Shown here: positions 33,660 through 47,036 of the stretch, piece after piece | How the letters are laid out: each line of letters opens with the position of its first letter | Numbering within the stretch: position 1 is the first letter of the stretch | NCBI RefSeq assembly: GCF_008831285.2 | Contig: NC_045143.1 | Coordinates: forward strand, 7,883,503-7,947,502 | DNA: 64,000 nucleotides | Reading direction: 5' to 3' | Source: Nymphaea colorata | Taxonomy: Eukaryota; Streptophyta; Magnoliopsida; Nymphaeales; Nymphaeaceae | The notes under the pieces: model-generated | Database searches by the model: none | What the model was told of the DNA's origin: nothing | Seen by the model: the letters and a program-made list of their open reading frames with translations, nothing else | Made by a program: the position numbers and the translations under genes

Positions 33660-34090
33660 GACAACTCAGTCCCTTAAAAATGGGACAAGTGTGTCTTTTA
33701 GTGTGGAAATTTGGACATTCGTACGACAGCGTTAGTCATTTTTTGGTGGAAAAAAATGAACAGGGGACCGACACTGCTTTCCTGCCGTGTGAGAAGCGCC
33801 ACCCTCAAAACATCATTATCTTTATATTTATCTCGTTTTCCCTTTAAACATACCTGCCCTCACCTGGAATTACGATACATTCAATTCGTTTCCGATATTT
33901 GATCAGATATGAAAAAAAAAAAATTAACACTTAATAAAGCAATCGGGTCGGATTCAGATTTAAAAAAAGACATCTTAAATTCAGATTTGAGAAATGACAT
34001 ACAGTGGAATTCGGTCCTGGATTTAGATCTGAGAATTGACGTAATAGTGGATTGACATATTCCGTCAATGTATTGATTAAACATTAATAC
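33660..34090. repeat. Duplicated upstream block, copy 2
   Basis: Partner of 31691-32200. The receptor-kinase coding region that would be expected next to it is absent here. Confidence 0.7.
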
Positions 34091-34916
34091 TTGACATTGC
34101 TGGACTCTTATCTACAAGGTGGGACATATTATGAATAAGAGAGAAAGAAAGTGATTGAGAGAGTTTGAAAATTGCAGCCAAAGGACGCATGCTTCCCTTC
34201 TTTTTTTGAAAAAATGTTCAAAGCGAAAGTGTATATGTTTATATGTTAGTGTCTCCTTTACATACTAGTCACCTTCCTATCAAAGTTTCTTTCTAGATCA
34301 GTGGTATTCGAAGAGGCCGAAGTTTCTCCTCCATTTCCTCTACCTCCAAGGTCTAGGTCTAGAGCATCCACTCAAATAATGGGCGATATAAGACTGTTCA
34401 GCCTGCCTTTAAAAGTTAAACTCAAACTCTAGGTTTGCAAAATTATTTTCAAATAAATTCCTCAACAAACGGCCAGTGATGGAGAACATTAAGCGGCATG
34501 ACAATGAACAAGAAAGTCCTTTTCCCAATTTTGAAGTTGAATGCGGATCTCAGATCCGAGGGAATTTGAAATCCACTATAGCTGAAATCTAAGGCTTTAT
34601 TTATCAAGCCATAGATTTCAGCATCCGCCTCTAAAGTGGATTTCAAATCCATGATGCAGTGTGAAAATCATCTGAGTAAGAGTTGGATCTTAAAACTGTG
34701 GATCTTAATCAAACGTGGCCTTACTGTGGCAGTTTCCTTTCTTCTGTTGCAGGGGTTTGTCGAACTATTGATCGCAAACACTTCTGTTGTGCAGGGGCTT
34801 GTCGAACTATTGATCAAAAACAGTTTATCTGGCATCAATAATTTCTCCGGCGTTCCTTCCCATATGGTTTCAATGCATTTTCCATTTTGTCGGCCCGGCA
34901 TTTTTTTTCAGTAAAC

Positions 34917-34952
<36 letters not shown>

Positions 34953-35061
34953 AGCCAAAAATGGATATCAAGATGTTGGCATCGTAGAGAACATTCGTTG
35001 AAGTGAAATGTAATCTAAAACCTGAATTCTAAGTAAACCCAACTGCTATATATATATAAAC
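34091..35061. other. Intergenic DNA with a (CT)n tract
   Basis: No gene recognised. (CT)n at 34918-34951. Two near-identical stretches containing gtcgaactattgatc lie at 34749 and 34801. Confidence 0.55.
34918..34951. repeat. (CT)n microsatellite
   Basis: 34 bp of CT dinucleotide. Confidence 0.95.
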
Positions 35062-35063
35062 TG

Positions 35064-35106
<43 letters not shown>
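35062..35106. repeat. (TA)n microsatellite
   Basis: About 45 bp of TA repeat. Confidence 0.95.
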
Positions 35107-35107
<1 letters not shown>

Positions 35108-35154
35108 TTCTCTCTCTCAATAAACCAATAAACCTAATGACACCGTCTTTGACT

Positions 35155-35345
35155 TGTTGCTGTGTAATTCTGTCATTCATCCATTTCTTCCTCACCTCTT
35201 ATTCTATTGTCTTCTATATTTCATTCTTATATTTTGTTTTTTGCGGTTTATTCTTGTATTTAAGAAACTTCTTGTCATCAAATTTTGTTATGTATTCTCA
35301 TTTTATCGGCTTTCTATCTCTCCTTCTCTCTCTAAACACAAAGAA
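35155..35345 (+). repeat. Dispersed repeat, copy A (inverted partner at 60284-60480)
   Basis: tttgcggttt(a/g)ttcttgta, then aactt(c/t)ttgtc and ttttatcggctttc, recur in reverse complement at 60290-60380. Both copies encode a similar hydrophobic run (CGLFLYL.NFLSSNF) but also stay T-rich in other frames, so this looks like a transposon-derived repeat rather than a gene. Confidence 0.75.
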
Positions 35346-38080
35346 TGGGGCACGCGTGTCACTTATAATTACTTCTCTTGGATATATTGGGTCTTCACCA
35401 TTCATGGTGCTGCCAATTCTTTGTGAGGAAAAACTGTTCTTAAATTATATCTTTTGGGTTCACGTGTTGCATACTTTCTCTCGCTCTCTCTCTCTAAATT
35501 TCTTAAGCCCCTCCATTTGTGCAGAAGAAGAGCATTTTTTCTCTTCCAAAGAGGGGTTGAGCCCCCCGCTCTTTATTATTCATTTTTTCTCGTTTGATGC
35601 AAAGGAAAGGAGTTGCGCCCCATTCTTTCATAGAGAAAGAATCAGAACCCAGTCGCCATGGAGTTCTCATTTTTTCAGTTAATTGGTAACAACTACCTCT
35701 TGTTTTGGCTTTTTTTTATCAACTTTTATTACTGTCAATTGGTAAAGTTTCTGCTTCCTATTAGGACTTTCCTGTTTCCCTCGTCTCCTTCTTCTCCTTC
35801 ACATGTTTACATGCTCTGTATTATTCCTTCCCTATTTCCTTCACATGAAGGTTAACTGAAGTGTGGAAGTTAACTGTGTTTGGGGGTGGACATGAACTTC
35901 TTATCATCTGCTTTGGGATTTCTCATCGTGACATGGTCCTGTTTTGTGGCCAGATTGAGGCTTAGTCTTCTCGCTGACGACCTTGCTGATCACCTGGTAG
36001 ATCCACATAGAAAGAACACAGCAGAGAGATAAAACATCTCATTTAACAAATTATTAATTGGCATCCATCAACTTAAAGTTCTTCTTTGGTACAGAACACT
36101 AATGCCAATTTATCATTCATCATCTTCTTCTTCTTCTTCTTCTGCTTACACAACTACTGCATATGAATCTGACCTGCGGTTAAGAAGCATGGCACATTTT
36201 GAGTTTACTTCATGTCTCACGTCTTTGCTTCTCTAGTCTACGTATTTCTCTTTTCACACCGTGCGACTACACTATTCATCTACCGATATCTATGTCAAGC
36301 AGGAAATTAAATGAAAAATACGAAAAATGAAATGATTTTTATATTTTTTATTTGATTGATTTAACTACTCATCTTTTCATGTATTTGTAAATGAGATTGA
36401 TCAACAAGAATTAGGAAAACTGATCAGTCCAATTAAATTGTATCATTTGAATATCCATTTCAACCTACTTGAATCAAATAAAAAGTAGCATGCTTCATAT
36501 AGTTCTATGAAAGTTGCACATCCAAAACTGTTCTTGTTGGATTTAAGTCTCTTGAAAAGGGAGAACTTTGTATTCCTAGATTAACTGAAAAGCTACACTA
36601 TAATATTCTTTAATCAACCGCAAACATATAGAGGATATTAATCAACCACAAACATATGGAGGATGTTTGAAGAAAACCCAGTTTTGGCGAAACCCTAGTT
36701 TTGTAAAACGAGGGCGAAAAACCAGGTATAAGTATTTCATGAATATCCTCCAAAATTAAGTTAAATTAAAATAATACTTAAACAAGTGTCCCGTGAATCG
36801 ACCTCAGTTTTGATATAAATTCATGGAACACCCACATGCTACTCCTAATACCAAACTGGTCCTTAAAGTCTCTTGTGTGGGCTAAACATGCTATTTAGAT
36901 GAGGTCCTGTTTAGAGATTTGATGTGCCAGCAAATTGGAAGATGAATGAAGAAAAACCTAATGTCATATGTCAAATCCGAATCTGAATTTACAATCTCAA
37001 TCTGATGCGGATCTTATTTTAAATTCACAACTGAATCCAAATCTGACTTTTAAATCAAATATACAAATATGTTGAGAACCCAGTGTTAAAATGTATGTAT
37101 ATTAGTTATAGGATATTTATTTAAAAGCCAAATTTGAACCCCGAATATGTTTGGATATTTATTTAAATCCAAATCTGAATGCAAATATGATCGGATGTCA
37201 TTTCTTAAGTCCAGTTGGATGTTATTTTTTTCTTTTTTCATATCTGATCTTTCTGAAGCAGTTCGGCCAATATCGGATATGGATCGAAACCGGAAGGTTA
37301 TTGAACAGGCCATTTTTTATGTGGGACTGAAACTGGGTCGGATCTAAGTATCGCCAGGTCGAAATTAGATTCAGTACAACCAAAATTGTCTGGACCCTTT
37401 CACGAGAGTCGACCCGTTTGCGACCTCACTTCCTAAAGCACCGCACTCCAAAACTAAGGGCGTAAGAGTGTTCATCTTTGAGATTCGATTCAACATACAG
37501 CTAGCAATCACTTGTCAATAGATTACAAAACTAAACGGGTCAGATCTTGTTTAGCATTTGACCTGGATCTTATTCTCATCAATCGGATCTGATACAGCAA
37601 AACTCCATTGATTTAAGAATTGGATCTGACACCGCACATAATCCAAATGATAAGTTAAAATAATCTAAATAAGGGACATCATGATTGGGATGACCTGGAA
37701 AAACTGACTGGAATCGAATCGGTAGGGAAACGATACATCAATCGAACCTTTTTTATTTTATGTTTCCTTTCAGAAATAAAGTATTGAAACTCTTCCGATT
37801 CGATTCGGCTTGGCAACATTGTGATGAACGAGTCGGTTGACGAAAAGAAAACTGATTCTAGTTTATAAGCCCACTTGAGACTAGCAGCTCTTCCAAACGA
37901 ACCGGGTCTAGTGCTACCCGATCCGTTTAGGCGGCCTAAATCCGAAAAGACTTGTGGATTAGTTGACGAACCGATTCGAACTGCGAGCTACTCTTGCGTC
38001 CTCAACACTCCCTTTGAAGGCAAATCCGTCATTTCATATCTACATGAAAGGGCGATTCGGTCTTTCGATTCCCACCACTC
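35346..38080. other. Intergenic DNA, no gene recognised
   Basis: Long T-rich open stretches are present (for example 35137-35682) but resemble no known protein. A (TCT)n tract lies at 36124-36143. Cagatttgaa-type repeats recur at 36960-37370 and 37480-37700. Confidence 0.55.
36960..37700. repeat. Dispersed cagatttgaa-rich repeat, further copies
   Basis: Two clusters (36960-37370 and 37480-37700) of aatctgaat, ggatctgat and aaatccaaat motifs of the same family as 23570-23960. Confidence 0.45.
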
Positions 38081-38084
38081 CCGC

Positions 38085-38420
38085 TATATAGGTCCTCCAT
38101 GTCTGCTTTGGTGCGCGGGAATGCTCTGTCATTCCTTCGTGCCCAGAGAGTGAGAGAGTGTGAGAGGGATAGACAGGGAGAGAGAGAGACGGACGAGACT
38201 TAAAAATGGAGGTGGAGATATATGCGGTGCGGTTTCCGGCAGCCGGAGTCTTCATCCCTTGCACGGGAGGGAGAAGCGGCGGCATTGCCTTCGGCCAAGG
38301 TACAGCCGGGGGCTTCCTTCCGTGTTCGAGCTTTTTGTTCCTGCATTCCTTCTGGCGAAGCCTTCTAGGGTTTTGAGTACGCGGTGTAGGCGGTGTACAT
38401 AGAGAGGGATAAGACAAGGC
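38085..38420 (+). promoter_or_regulatory. Promoter-like region and possible first exon of an unknown transcription unit
   Basis: A TATA-like cgctatatagg (38089-38099) is followed about 50-110 bp later by a GA-rich leader-like stretch and the first ATG at 38205. That frame opens MEVEIYAVRFPAAGVFIPCT and meets a possible splice donor aag|gtacag near 38300. DNA to the right, to about 48 kb, is T-rich on the plus strand like plant introns, but I could not identify coding exons. It may be a non-coding transcript or an eroded gene. Confidence 0.3.
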
Positions 38421-41400
38421 AGACAGGATGAAGCCAGGCAGTGTAATTCTGTATCTATTCTGATAGTATTTTTCTTTTTCTTTTCTGTTTTGCTCCCCCT
38501 ATTCTGATTGGTGGGTTATCGGTGTCGACGACTAACGGAAAAATTTTCCCCTTTATATCCTTCTCCTTTTGGTTTAATGGAATGGGCGGGTGGGAGGAGA
38601 TTTATTTTGCGGGTATTCCATCTTCTAATCTGAATGTAAGTCGTGATGGTTTCCTGTTTATTGTGGTTGTAGTGATGCTTTTTTGTGGGATTCGGCAAGA
38701 GGCTTGAGTTACTGCATGTATTTTTTTTTCTCCTTTTATTCTGTTAAATGCATCATATGTTATCCGCTTCATTCGATCAGGATGTCCGTGGTGGTTGTGT
38801 TTTATGGGTCTATGGAGATGTTTCGCATGTTCTCTGGGTCATGCAAAACCTGGCCTCATTCTCATACGGGGCAAATCCTCTAATCAGGAAGAATTTCCTC
38901 TGCTGCACAGCTACTGTGTAAAGACGGAAAATTCATTGTAATTGATGCGATGCTTCTTTTAGCTGGTTTAATTGAAACGAACGAATAGCTTTTGGTTATG
39001 GCAGGGCGAGAAACTATCATACTGAGAAGTAATTAATGAAAATAATTTATTGGTTGGGCAGAGTTGTGTGGTCCCACTTTTTCTTATTCTTTCCTTACAC
39101 AAGTGATTGGAAATAGAAAGATAAAAACTGGAGTGCCACCAACCATATCTGTCTAATCTCATCTTGTTGGAAGGAAAAGTCAGTTTCTTATTGTGAAGGA
39201 AGGGAACAACAAAATAGAAGAAAATGCACCGCCTTTCTCCCCTTGTCTGTACGTATCGTGTCCTTTATGCTTGTGCTTTTGAAGTGGGAGGAGTTGGTAA
39301 ATAGAAGCTAGACAAATTGTGAGGGCAAATGGAAGGTATGTGGTGTGATAGTTGATGTCTTCCTAAGCGATAAGATGGATAGTCAGATCAATGGCCGCTT
39401 CTCTTTTGCTTTTTGGAAAACAAAAAAAGTTTCTCTGTAATGATTAATGCAATTGCTTTAGGCTACACAGAATTGTGATTTTTTATTGCGAAAATTGGAA
39501 ATGAAACTTATGAATGATAACTGATTGTATTTAGAGCAAAATCTTTATATCTGTGTCACTGGAAAAAGCACAATCTTTATATCTGTGTCATTTGAAAAAG
39601 CTAAATCTAAAAAGCAACACAATCTCTAGTTTGTGTGCATATATATCTTCAATACGGGTTCTGTTGGAAGACGATATTGTGTAATGTTTCTTTGCTATTT
39701 AAACGTGTGACCTTTTTATAGCAGACATCTACTTGTTGTTTCATTTATGTGAATATTTGCTTAGATGTTACACTTCACCAAAGACATTGTTCACTGATGT
39801 TCTTCCTTTTCACATGTAAATTCCAATAAATGTTGTGCGTTGTCTAATTGACTTCAAACTGTCATCAAGAAATTGCTCTCTGTATCTTTCTTCAAATCAG
39901 TATTGCTATTGTCAGCATGTCTTCCCTGTCATTACTTTGGGTGTTCCAGGAAAATGACAGTGATGCCTATACTCAACTCTATTTGGTGGTTATGTTTACA
40001 AGAGCTTCAGCTACATAATTATCAATATCAGCATGACTCGTTACATTTGATGTCTAGCAAGGTCCCATGGGATATTAACATAAAACTTGCTGCATTGGGA
40101 TATTAATGACTTTCGATTTATCGACTTGCAAGTTGATAATAAGTTTCTAGAAGTCAACATGACTCAATTTATAGCGTGAAAATTTTATTTGATTGCCAGT
40201 TGGACAAGCTATTTGGGCCTTCCACCAAATGTTACCCTGGAATATGTCCTTAGTGTTTTTGGTATTTTTTTGCTGAGTTGTACTGATTCAGACTAGAATA
40301 TTGGCCGGTAATTTATTTTTTTGCCTTTAGAACTGTTTCCTCATAGAACCTATGTAGTAGACCCAAATAGTCTATCTTGGGTGATCTGTTTAGCGCCCTC
40401 TGTCTGAAGATGTCCAAGAAAAACCCTTTAAGATTGAATCGGATCTTTTGTTGGTGATTGTAACTAGTTAACTGATTCTTAGTTACCTGTACATATCTTC
40501 CATCCCTGGCATCTTTGTTAGTCGGCTTTTCTTTTTTTCTTTAAAACTGTTTCCTTATTTTGTTATGTCTCATGGCATACTTTAATTGCCTACATATTGT
40601 CCAATAGTTTCTTGATGGGCCGTAACAGTTGAGGAACTATAGTCAGTTATCCATGGTGAGATTTCTTTTTTGCATTACTTCTTTTTTGGGGATTTTTTTC
40701 TTTTTGAGATTCTCATCGTCCGTTGGACTCTGTGCTCAGAACACCTACTTGTCATCTTTCACTTCCCAAGGCCTTTGACCACTGAAATGATGAGAGAGAC
40801 TGTAAGCATGAGGGTTTGGATGTAGTCAATTGGCATGGATGAAATTCACTTAGCTTTTGACTATAAGATCTTTGTCCTCTCAAATTGCATTTTGCATTCT
40901 CATTTTATTTTTATGATTTCAGAATATGAAGCTTCTGTTTCTAGTATTGCATTATTAATTTTATTTTGTTAATATTGATGGTTATGCTGTTCATTGTTGC
41001 TATGGTATGTTTGTGGTTCTTAATTGTAATCTACCCTCTGAAATGAGTTCAGATTGAATCACAATAATTCATTGTTAACCTGGACCTTGCTTCTGGTTGA
41101 TCTCCAATATACCTAGACGTATTCTCACATGGATACAAATTAGGCACTGTTTGGCCATGATTTCCCTGTGCGTGTAGGCCCGGACAGCTGTTCTCCGCCT
41201 TCCTGCTTGTCTCGTTTGAGTTCTTCTGGTGGACTACGTAATATAGGATGATGCTGTGCTGGATGGGATTTTGTCTCCATGTGCAACTTTTATTTCTATT
41301 CATCTGCTGGATGTTTCACCTACTCTGCCTCTGGGTTTCTACATCTAACAGAACCTTTCCGTCAAGGTTGCTCCTGCATTCTGTTCATTGGCCAATACAG

Positions 41401-44400
41401 TTTGTTATTTTCTGTGTTTCATTATCCTGACTCTTCCTTCAGAAGATCAAGGTTCATCTTCTACTTTTCATCAAATGTTAAAATTGCACCAAAGAGTGCA
41501 CATTTCTTAGTCTTCCTGGAAACTAGGATTGCACGATACCCATGCATACCTTAGGTCGGTTCAGCTTAGGGTGGGCTTGTTTATCTTGGGAGTGTGCTTG
41601 TATGTCTGCTGACATGAGTTGCACTCTTCAAATGCTTTTAGTTCCCTATTTTTGTCCTATTTTTCTCCCTTTAAGTTCTTTTTGTGCTTGTGCTGGAATG
41701 GTTTATTTGGGGAAAATAGGCATAGAATTTTCCACGTTCCTACATTGACTGTATGGTCAAAGGGAACAGGTTGAAAAGGATTCATCTAGTGCAGTTGGCT
41801 GTGGCTATGAGAGATGCAGTCACGGTGCTATTCCCAGGTTGCTGCTGTAAAGCTGAAGCTTGGATAGCTATGCATCTGCTCCAACCGTTGGTCTTAGGAC
41901 GGGGTTTTGTCCTCCTAAAAAGGACGTTAAGGAACTGTTTTCTGCTACGTGAATGACATCATTCAACTTAACAAATATGCTTAGAAGAAAGTTCTTTGAA
42001 ATTAAAATAGCTCAACGTTTCAAGTCAGCTGCTGTTGTCAGGGTTATGTCTTTGATAACATAGAAAATCTGATGTTTGAGAACTGAACATTTTCATAACT
42101 AACAGGTAACACGTAACGGTTGAGCCTGTTATTCAATCTCGCCGTTGGACGTGTAATCGATTTTCTTTGAGTTAGATGGCTCGTTCCCCCTCCAAACGGC
42201 TTGTTTTTTAAAATTCGATGAATCCTTTATTTTTCTTCCTTTTGTTTTTTTTGGGAAACACTATTGTTTCTACGTTTATTAGTTATTCGTGATGAATAGC
42301 ATCGGTGGCTCAGTTCTACCTCTTTAATTTGTCAAATCATGATCGTAAATTTTGCATTTGAAAATTTCTCAGCAAAAGCGAGTTGTATGCGCTTCATCTT
42401 TCGAGAAAATCACAGAAAATAGCAATCTAGATAAGACTTTGAATGATTCAAATTTGGGATCATAGAAATATGAATGACGTAGGAGGTCGCATAAAGAAAC
42501 ACAAGAATTCAAAATGTGGTTTCTTTTGTAACTGGAACTTTTGTACTTTTATTAAGACTGTCCGCATTTGAAAATTTTTTAATGGGTGAGGCTTTTGGGA
42601 AAGATGATGGTAGGTTTTGTATTGATATCGGCAAATACTGTACGTGTTTTTGTCATTTTCTTTTGTACAGTATCTGAATCCGATCTGACTCTTTCTTAAG
42701 TTGTGTTTTTTGTCATTTTTGGTGTACAGCATCTGAATTCATTCTGACTCTTGCTTAAGACTTATCTTTTGGGGGACAAACCAATTATGTGGCCTGGTCC
42801 TTGAAGGCCTCTCATTATTAGGGGGGGGGGGAAAAAGCAGAAGGAAAATCTTACAAAAGCATGCTAGACTTTTGAAGGAATGACAAAATCGCACTCAAAA
42901 CTAAGGTTGTGTTAATCCATAAACGGCATTTTGTTTGGGTGAAGGTCAAAACTAAGTTTGTGAAAGATCCAGATTTTGAGAAAACAGCGTTTTCGGAACC
43001 AGATTTTACAAAACAGTGTTTTCGAAAACTATGTTTTGGGTGTGTCATCCAAACATGCAGACCAGTTCTTGTCACAAAGGATGATTTTCATAAAACAATA
43101 TTTTATGCAGCTGGCATTAGATTGTTACCTGAATATGTTAGCTAACTGCCTAAATTGCATGTATAAGAGGCAGTTAAATAAGATAAATTCAAAGTTAAAC
43201 TTGTGTTTTTGATAGCGCCAACCCATACCGCCAAAAGTTGGATGTGTTTTTGAAAACAAATTCAAAAACCAACAGGTACCAACTACGTGATTAAGTGCAA
43301 AGGGAGAAAATGGTACCACCCCATCACACATCTGTCTCTAATGCATGTGAGGTTGCAGCATCAGTCACTAAAGTCTTCATCACCCTTTGTTCGAGGCACG
43401 TGTTTGCGGAGCAGAACGCACGAAAGAAAAGACAGCATCCATTAATGGTGCTGTGCTCATGGAGCACTTACCCATGCTGTGTGGTTGGTTCAACCAGGTA
43501 TCCCTTGTAGTCGTCTTGTTTTGATGTTGACTACAAAATTGTTGTTGTTGCGCCAAAGAGACAAAGGTGTCGTATTTCAATATTAAGAAGGAAAGAATCC
43601 ATAAAAGATATTTGGTCCACACTCATGATATGGACAAGGGCATTATAATCCCCGCACACACATGTAAAAACTATGCTTGCTGCTACATGACAACTAAAAT
43701 TTGTGGACTTCCCAATCATTGTTTCAAAAATCTTGCCAAACAGATGCTTATTATCGTCCATTTCGTATAGATAGATTCTTGAACCATGTTTCTGTTGTGT
43801 AGATCGTATGATCTTTTTTGGCAATTAGTATCTGTTGACTTCCATGAAGAGCCTCAATCCGGCACATTTCATTTGGGATAATCTACATAACTCTATTTGC
43901 TTATTATACATGTTACTGAAATTTGTGAAACTTTTGTATGTTCTTTTAATTGTCTGTCACCTCATCAGGATCCGTTTCCTAAGAATAGGACACTTGAGCC
44001 ATATTTGCGCATGGAAAACTCCTTTCTTTTCGTCTTGGGAGCTAGGACATTAATACAAAGTTTAGACTGTCAATTTTCCAAGTCTTTGCAAAAGCTTATA
44101 TGTGCATTTAGTGATTGAAATGTTGATTATACAAAACCAGTCATGCGTCGTTATGTATTGGTACCTTTTGCAAAAGGTAGACAGAATTACATCAACTCCA
44201 GTAAGCACACTTGAGTACCCATATTTTACTCTCTCGGGGGTAAAGTATTTCGTACTAATGGAGGTGACAAGTTACCTAGATGAAAGTCCATAAATGCAAG
44301 TTGTATTCACTCAACAAATACATAGATGTACTCAGCTTGGCCTACTTGTTATATACGAACCTATTCTTGTTTTTGGTTTTGTTTCTAGTGCATGTTCCTT

Positions 44401-45316
44401 AGTAAGGTCCGTGCACTGTGGGCTGTCAACTTTAAGGCACTGGAATGCACGTTTGCATGGATTACCTTAATGAAGGTTAAACTACAAAAATATTTCTTTT
44501 GCATTCTTTTCTAAGATATCAAACAGTCACCACACATATCCAATGGCTATGTAGGCTGCCATAAGGTTCGGAGCACTCTCCATTTTGAAACAGAAATCCT
44601 TCTACCCTTCGGCTACTCGATGCTGATTTTAGTCTGCCTCTTAGTTTACTTTTTGAGTTCATTGCTTAGGAGCCGGTTCTCTTATGCATCTCATAGTGGT
44701 TTATTAGTATTCCCACCCCAATCTATATGCTTGCTTGTGCTAATCAGAGATTCTGGCTTTTGACTAATTCTCTCGCTCTTTTGATAATTGCTTTCTTGGC
44801 TTTTTCAACCCCGAGTCTTCTAATTTTTCAGTAACTTTAACAGCAATTATGCCTTAGTAGGTAATTTGCCTTTTGAATAATTTAACACGACCAATCTGTT
44901 AGCCCAATGTCCACATTTATTATCAATGTCGGTAGGCGTTTGTCCCGGGAAGCCATTGAACGTTTTAATCATAAAAAAGACTGAAAAAGTCCTCACGATA
45001 AATACATTGGTTCTTAAGGATCAAACAACTGAGGCTACGTATTAATAAAATGTGATTATCCTGGTTTTCATTTATTTATGCATTTTCTAGTGATATCTTC
45101 GTACTTTTTTTATCAGAAATACATAGCGGCGAATATAACTGGAAGAGGCTGAAACAGTTCCCTTTAGTCGTAGGGTCCAATGCTCTTTTAGAACATAGGG
45201 GAACTTATGGTTATTCTTTCCAACTCGAAAGTAATATCTACTATCATTTGCAGTTTAGAGATGTAGTGTCTATGAGAATCCAACTGATAACTGCTCTTTC
45301 ACCAGCCTAACTAGTT

Positions 45317-45418
45317 ACACTACGCTCCTCAACACCCTGAAAATACATATGACTGCTCTACCTTTCAACACTACGCTCCTCAACACCCTGAAAATACATA
45401 TGACTGCTCTACCTATGA
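45317..45418. repeat. 51-bp tandem duplication
   Basis: Near-perfect copies start at 45317 and 45368 (acactacgctcctcaacacc). Confidence 0.93.
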
Positions 45419-45879
45419 AAGGTTAATCTTTTGGTTGTAAACAGATGTTAGATGTTCAAGTTCAAATAAACAACGATTTGCAACCCTTAGGAAATGGTCA
45501 AAGCAGGATTAGGGTGTGTTTGATCAACTGACTCTTTTGGGATGCCTTAACCCTCCAAAAAAGTTCAGGATTTTCAGTTGCATCCCCTGGGGACCGACTC
45601 AAAATCCAGAAAATATGGTACATTTTGTGCCTCGATAACCTTGGGAAGATATCTAGAATTTATTCTTGTGTTTTTGAATGAACAAGTCCCAGCGCATCAA
45701 ACTATATTAAGTTATTAACTAGCAAAAGACATTCATGCTGACCTTGAGTTCTTCTATTTCCTTGTCCCTTTCACACCAAAAGACTTTGGTGCCAGGAACA
45801 CAGCTCAGAGATTTTTACTAACCAGAACCTGCCAAGTTCTACCAGCACTGATAGGATTTCTATGTGAATAAGGGCATCG

Positions 45880-46130
45880 GCGCTGTATTAGTTTGCTCCC
45901 AATCGCAATGCCGATACGTATCAGTATGTATCGGTGCATATCACCCAATTTTTTGGATTTTTTTTTTTGTTATAAAAGATAACTTAAAACAATTTATTTT
46001 GATTTAGAAATAAAACAATGAAAAAAGATAAACATGTATCGGCGATTAGGCACTGTATTTTATCAGCAAGGGGGCAGTACGATATGTATCGGCTGATACG
46101 CTTCGATATGAAGCGTTTTCTACACCCTCC
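45880..46130. mobile_element. Probable MITE with gatacgtatcgg subterminal motifs
   Basis: gccgatacgtatc and tgtatcgg motifs lie near the left side, and gatatgtatcggctgatacg and a ctacaccct end near the right. They flank an AT-rich core. The arrangement resembles a plant non-autonomous DNA transposon, but no target duplication was found. Confidence 0.4.
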
Positions 46131-46676
46131 ATTCATAGTAACATCTAGCGGGGCCTCTAGGGACTGAACTTATAACGGCTGAGAAGATGAATGAATGAAT
46201 GGAGCAAATTTAAAAGCTAACAAAAATATACGTATGTTTCAATAATCAAAATGAGTTTTTTCAGGAATGTCAGTGGGTCAGATTTGGATTAGACGTAGCT
46301 ATTAGCATATCCAATTTTTTAGGTACCATTTAGTTTGACTTGCCATTGGGTTAGGACTTGAATATCGAAGACAAAGAATCATATTCAATTTTTTATTTTT
46401 ACATCTAATCATATTCAATGATATCGTTGGATCAATGAGGAAAGACAGTAACACGGCGGCACCCAATTGGTAATCAGATGCCAACTTTCTTTTCAAATCT
46501 AACTACCTGAACTCTTGCTGCAGTCAAATATCAAACTATATCAAAAAATTGACATCCCTATTCCCTAATATATTTATTCTCTTTTCTTTTTGAGACAAGT
46601 TGTGCTGGGCATGCACATCATAGCTTATGCTCAGGTACGAACTTAGACATAATTTTGAAATCCGGTTAGGTGGAGA

Positions 46677-47036
46677 TAGGGATGCGCAACCAACCAGTTG
46701 AGTCAACTCGGGCTCGACTACAACTCACTCGACTTGCTTGAGCCAAGTTCCAGCTAGGCAGGCTCAGCTGGGTTAAGCTTGATTAAACTCGTAGGAAATG
46801 AATGCATAAAGGTTTGTCCCAATATAATTATCACAAGTGAACAAGTACCCTAGTGGAATTCTTTGTGGTTAGGAACTCTTTGATTTATAGAGTTCAAGAT
46901 CTAAACATTGTATTCATTTGTAAAATAACTTTTTAATAGCCAGCTTGGCTAAGATCCAGCTGAACTTTTAACCGAGCCAAACTTGAGATAGTCTATTCAA
47001 GCTTGAGCTGACCTTGTTGGCTCGTGAACATCTTTA
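46677..47036. mobile_element. hAT-like MITE, 360 bp, with 8-bp target duplication (7 of 8 match)
   Basis: Starts TAGGGATGCGCAACC; the right end inverted reads TAAAGATGTTCACGAGCC. Flanking 8-mers are ggtggaga (46669-46676) and gatggaga (47037-47044), a near-perfect target duplication. The interior carries gagctcgac/gctcgtga motifs of the same class as 13467-13938. No coding. Confidence 0.78.

Larger units (their letters stand above)
38421..46676. other. T-rich intron-like or intergenic DNA, no gene recognised
   Basis: Plus-strand T-richness and scattered splice-like signals would fit introns of the unit starting near 38.1 kb. An open stretch at 41753-41956 could not be assigned. Known repeats inside: a 51-bp tandem duplication at 45317-45418 and a cgatacgtatc-rich element at 45880-46130. 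Confidence 0.45.

Noticed and set aside
35137-35682. 181-codon plus-strand frame
   Set aside because: Its first third is the dispersed repeat shared with 60284-60480, and the remainder is T-rich hydrophobic sequence with no recognisable family.
38425-38438. aggatgaagccagg resembles part of the miR165/166 target site of HD-ZIP III genes
   Set aside because: Only about 10 consecutive bases match and no HD-ZIP III protein sequence is encoded around it.
45490-45720. Possible MITE starting gggtgtgtttgatc and ending near gcgcatcaaac
   Set aside because: The end similarity covers only about 7 bases and no target duplication is found.
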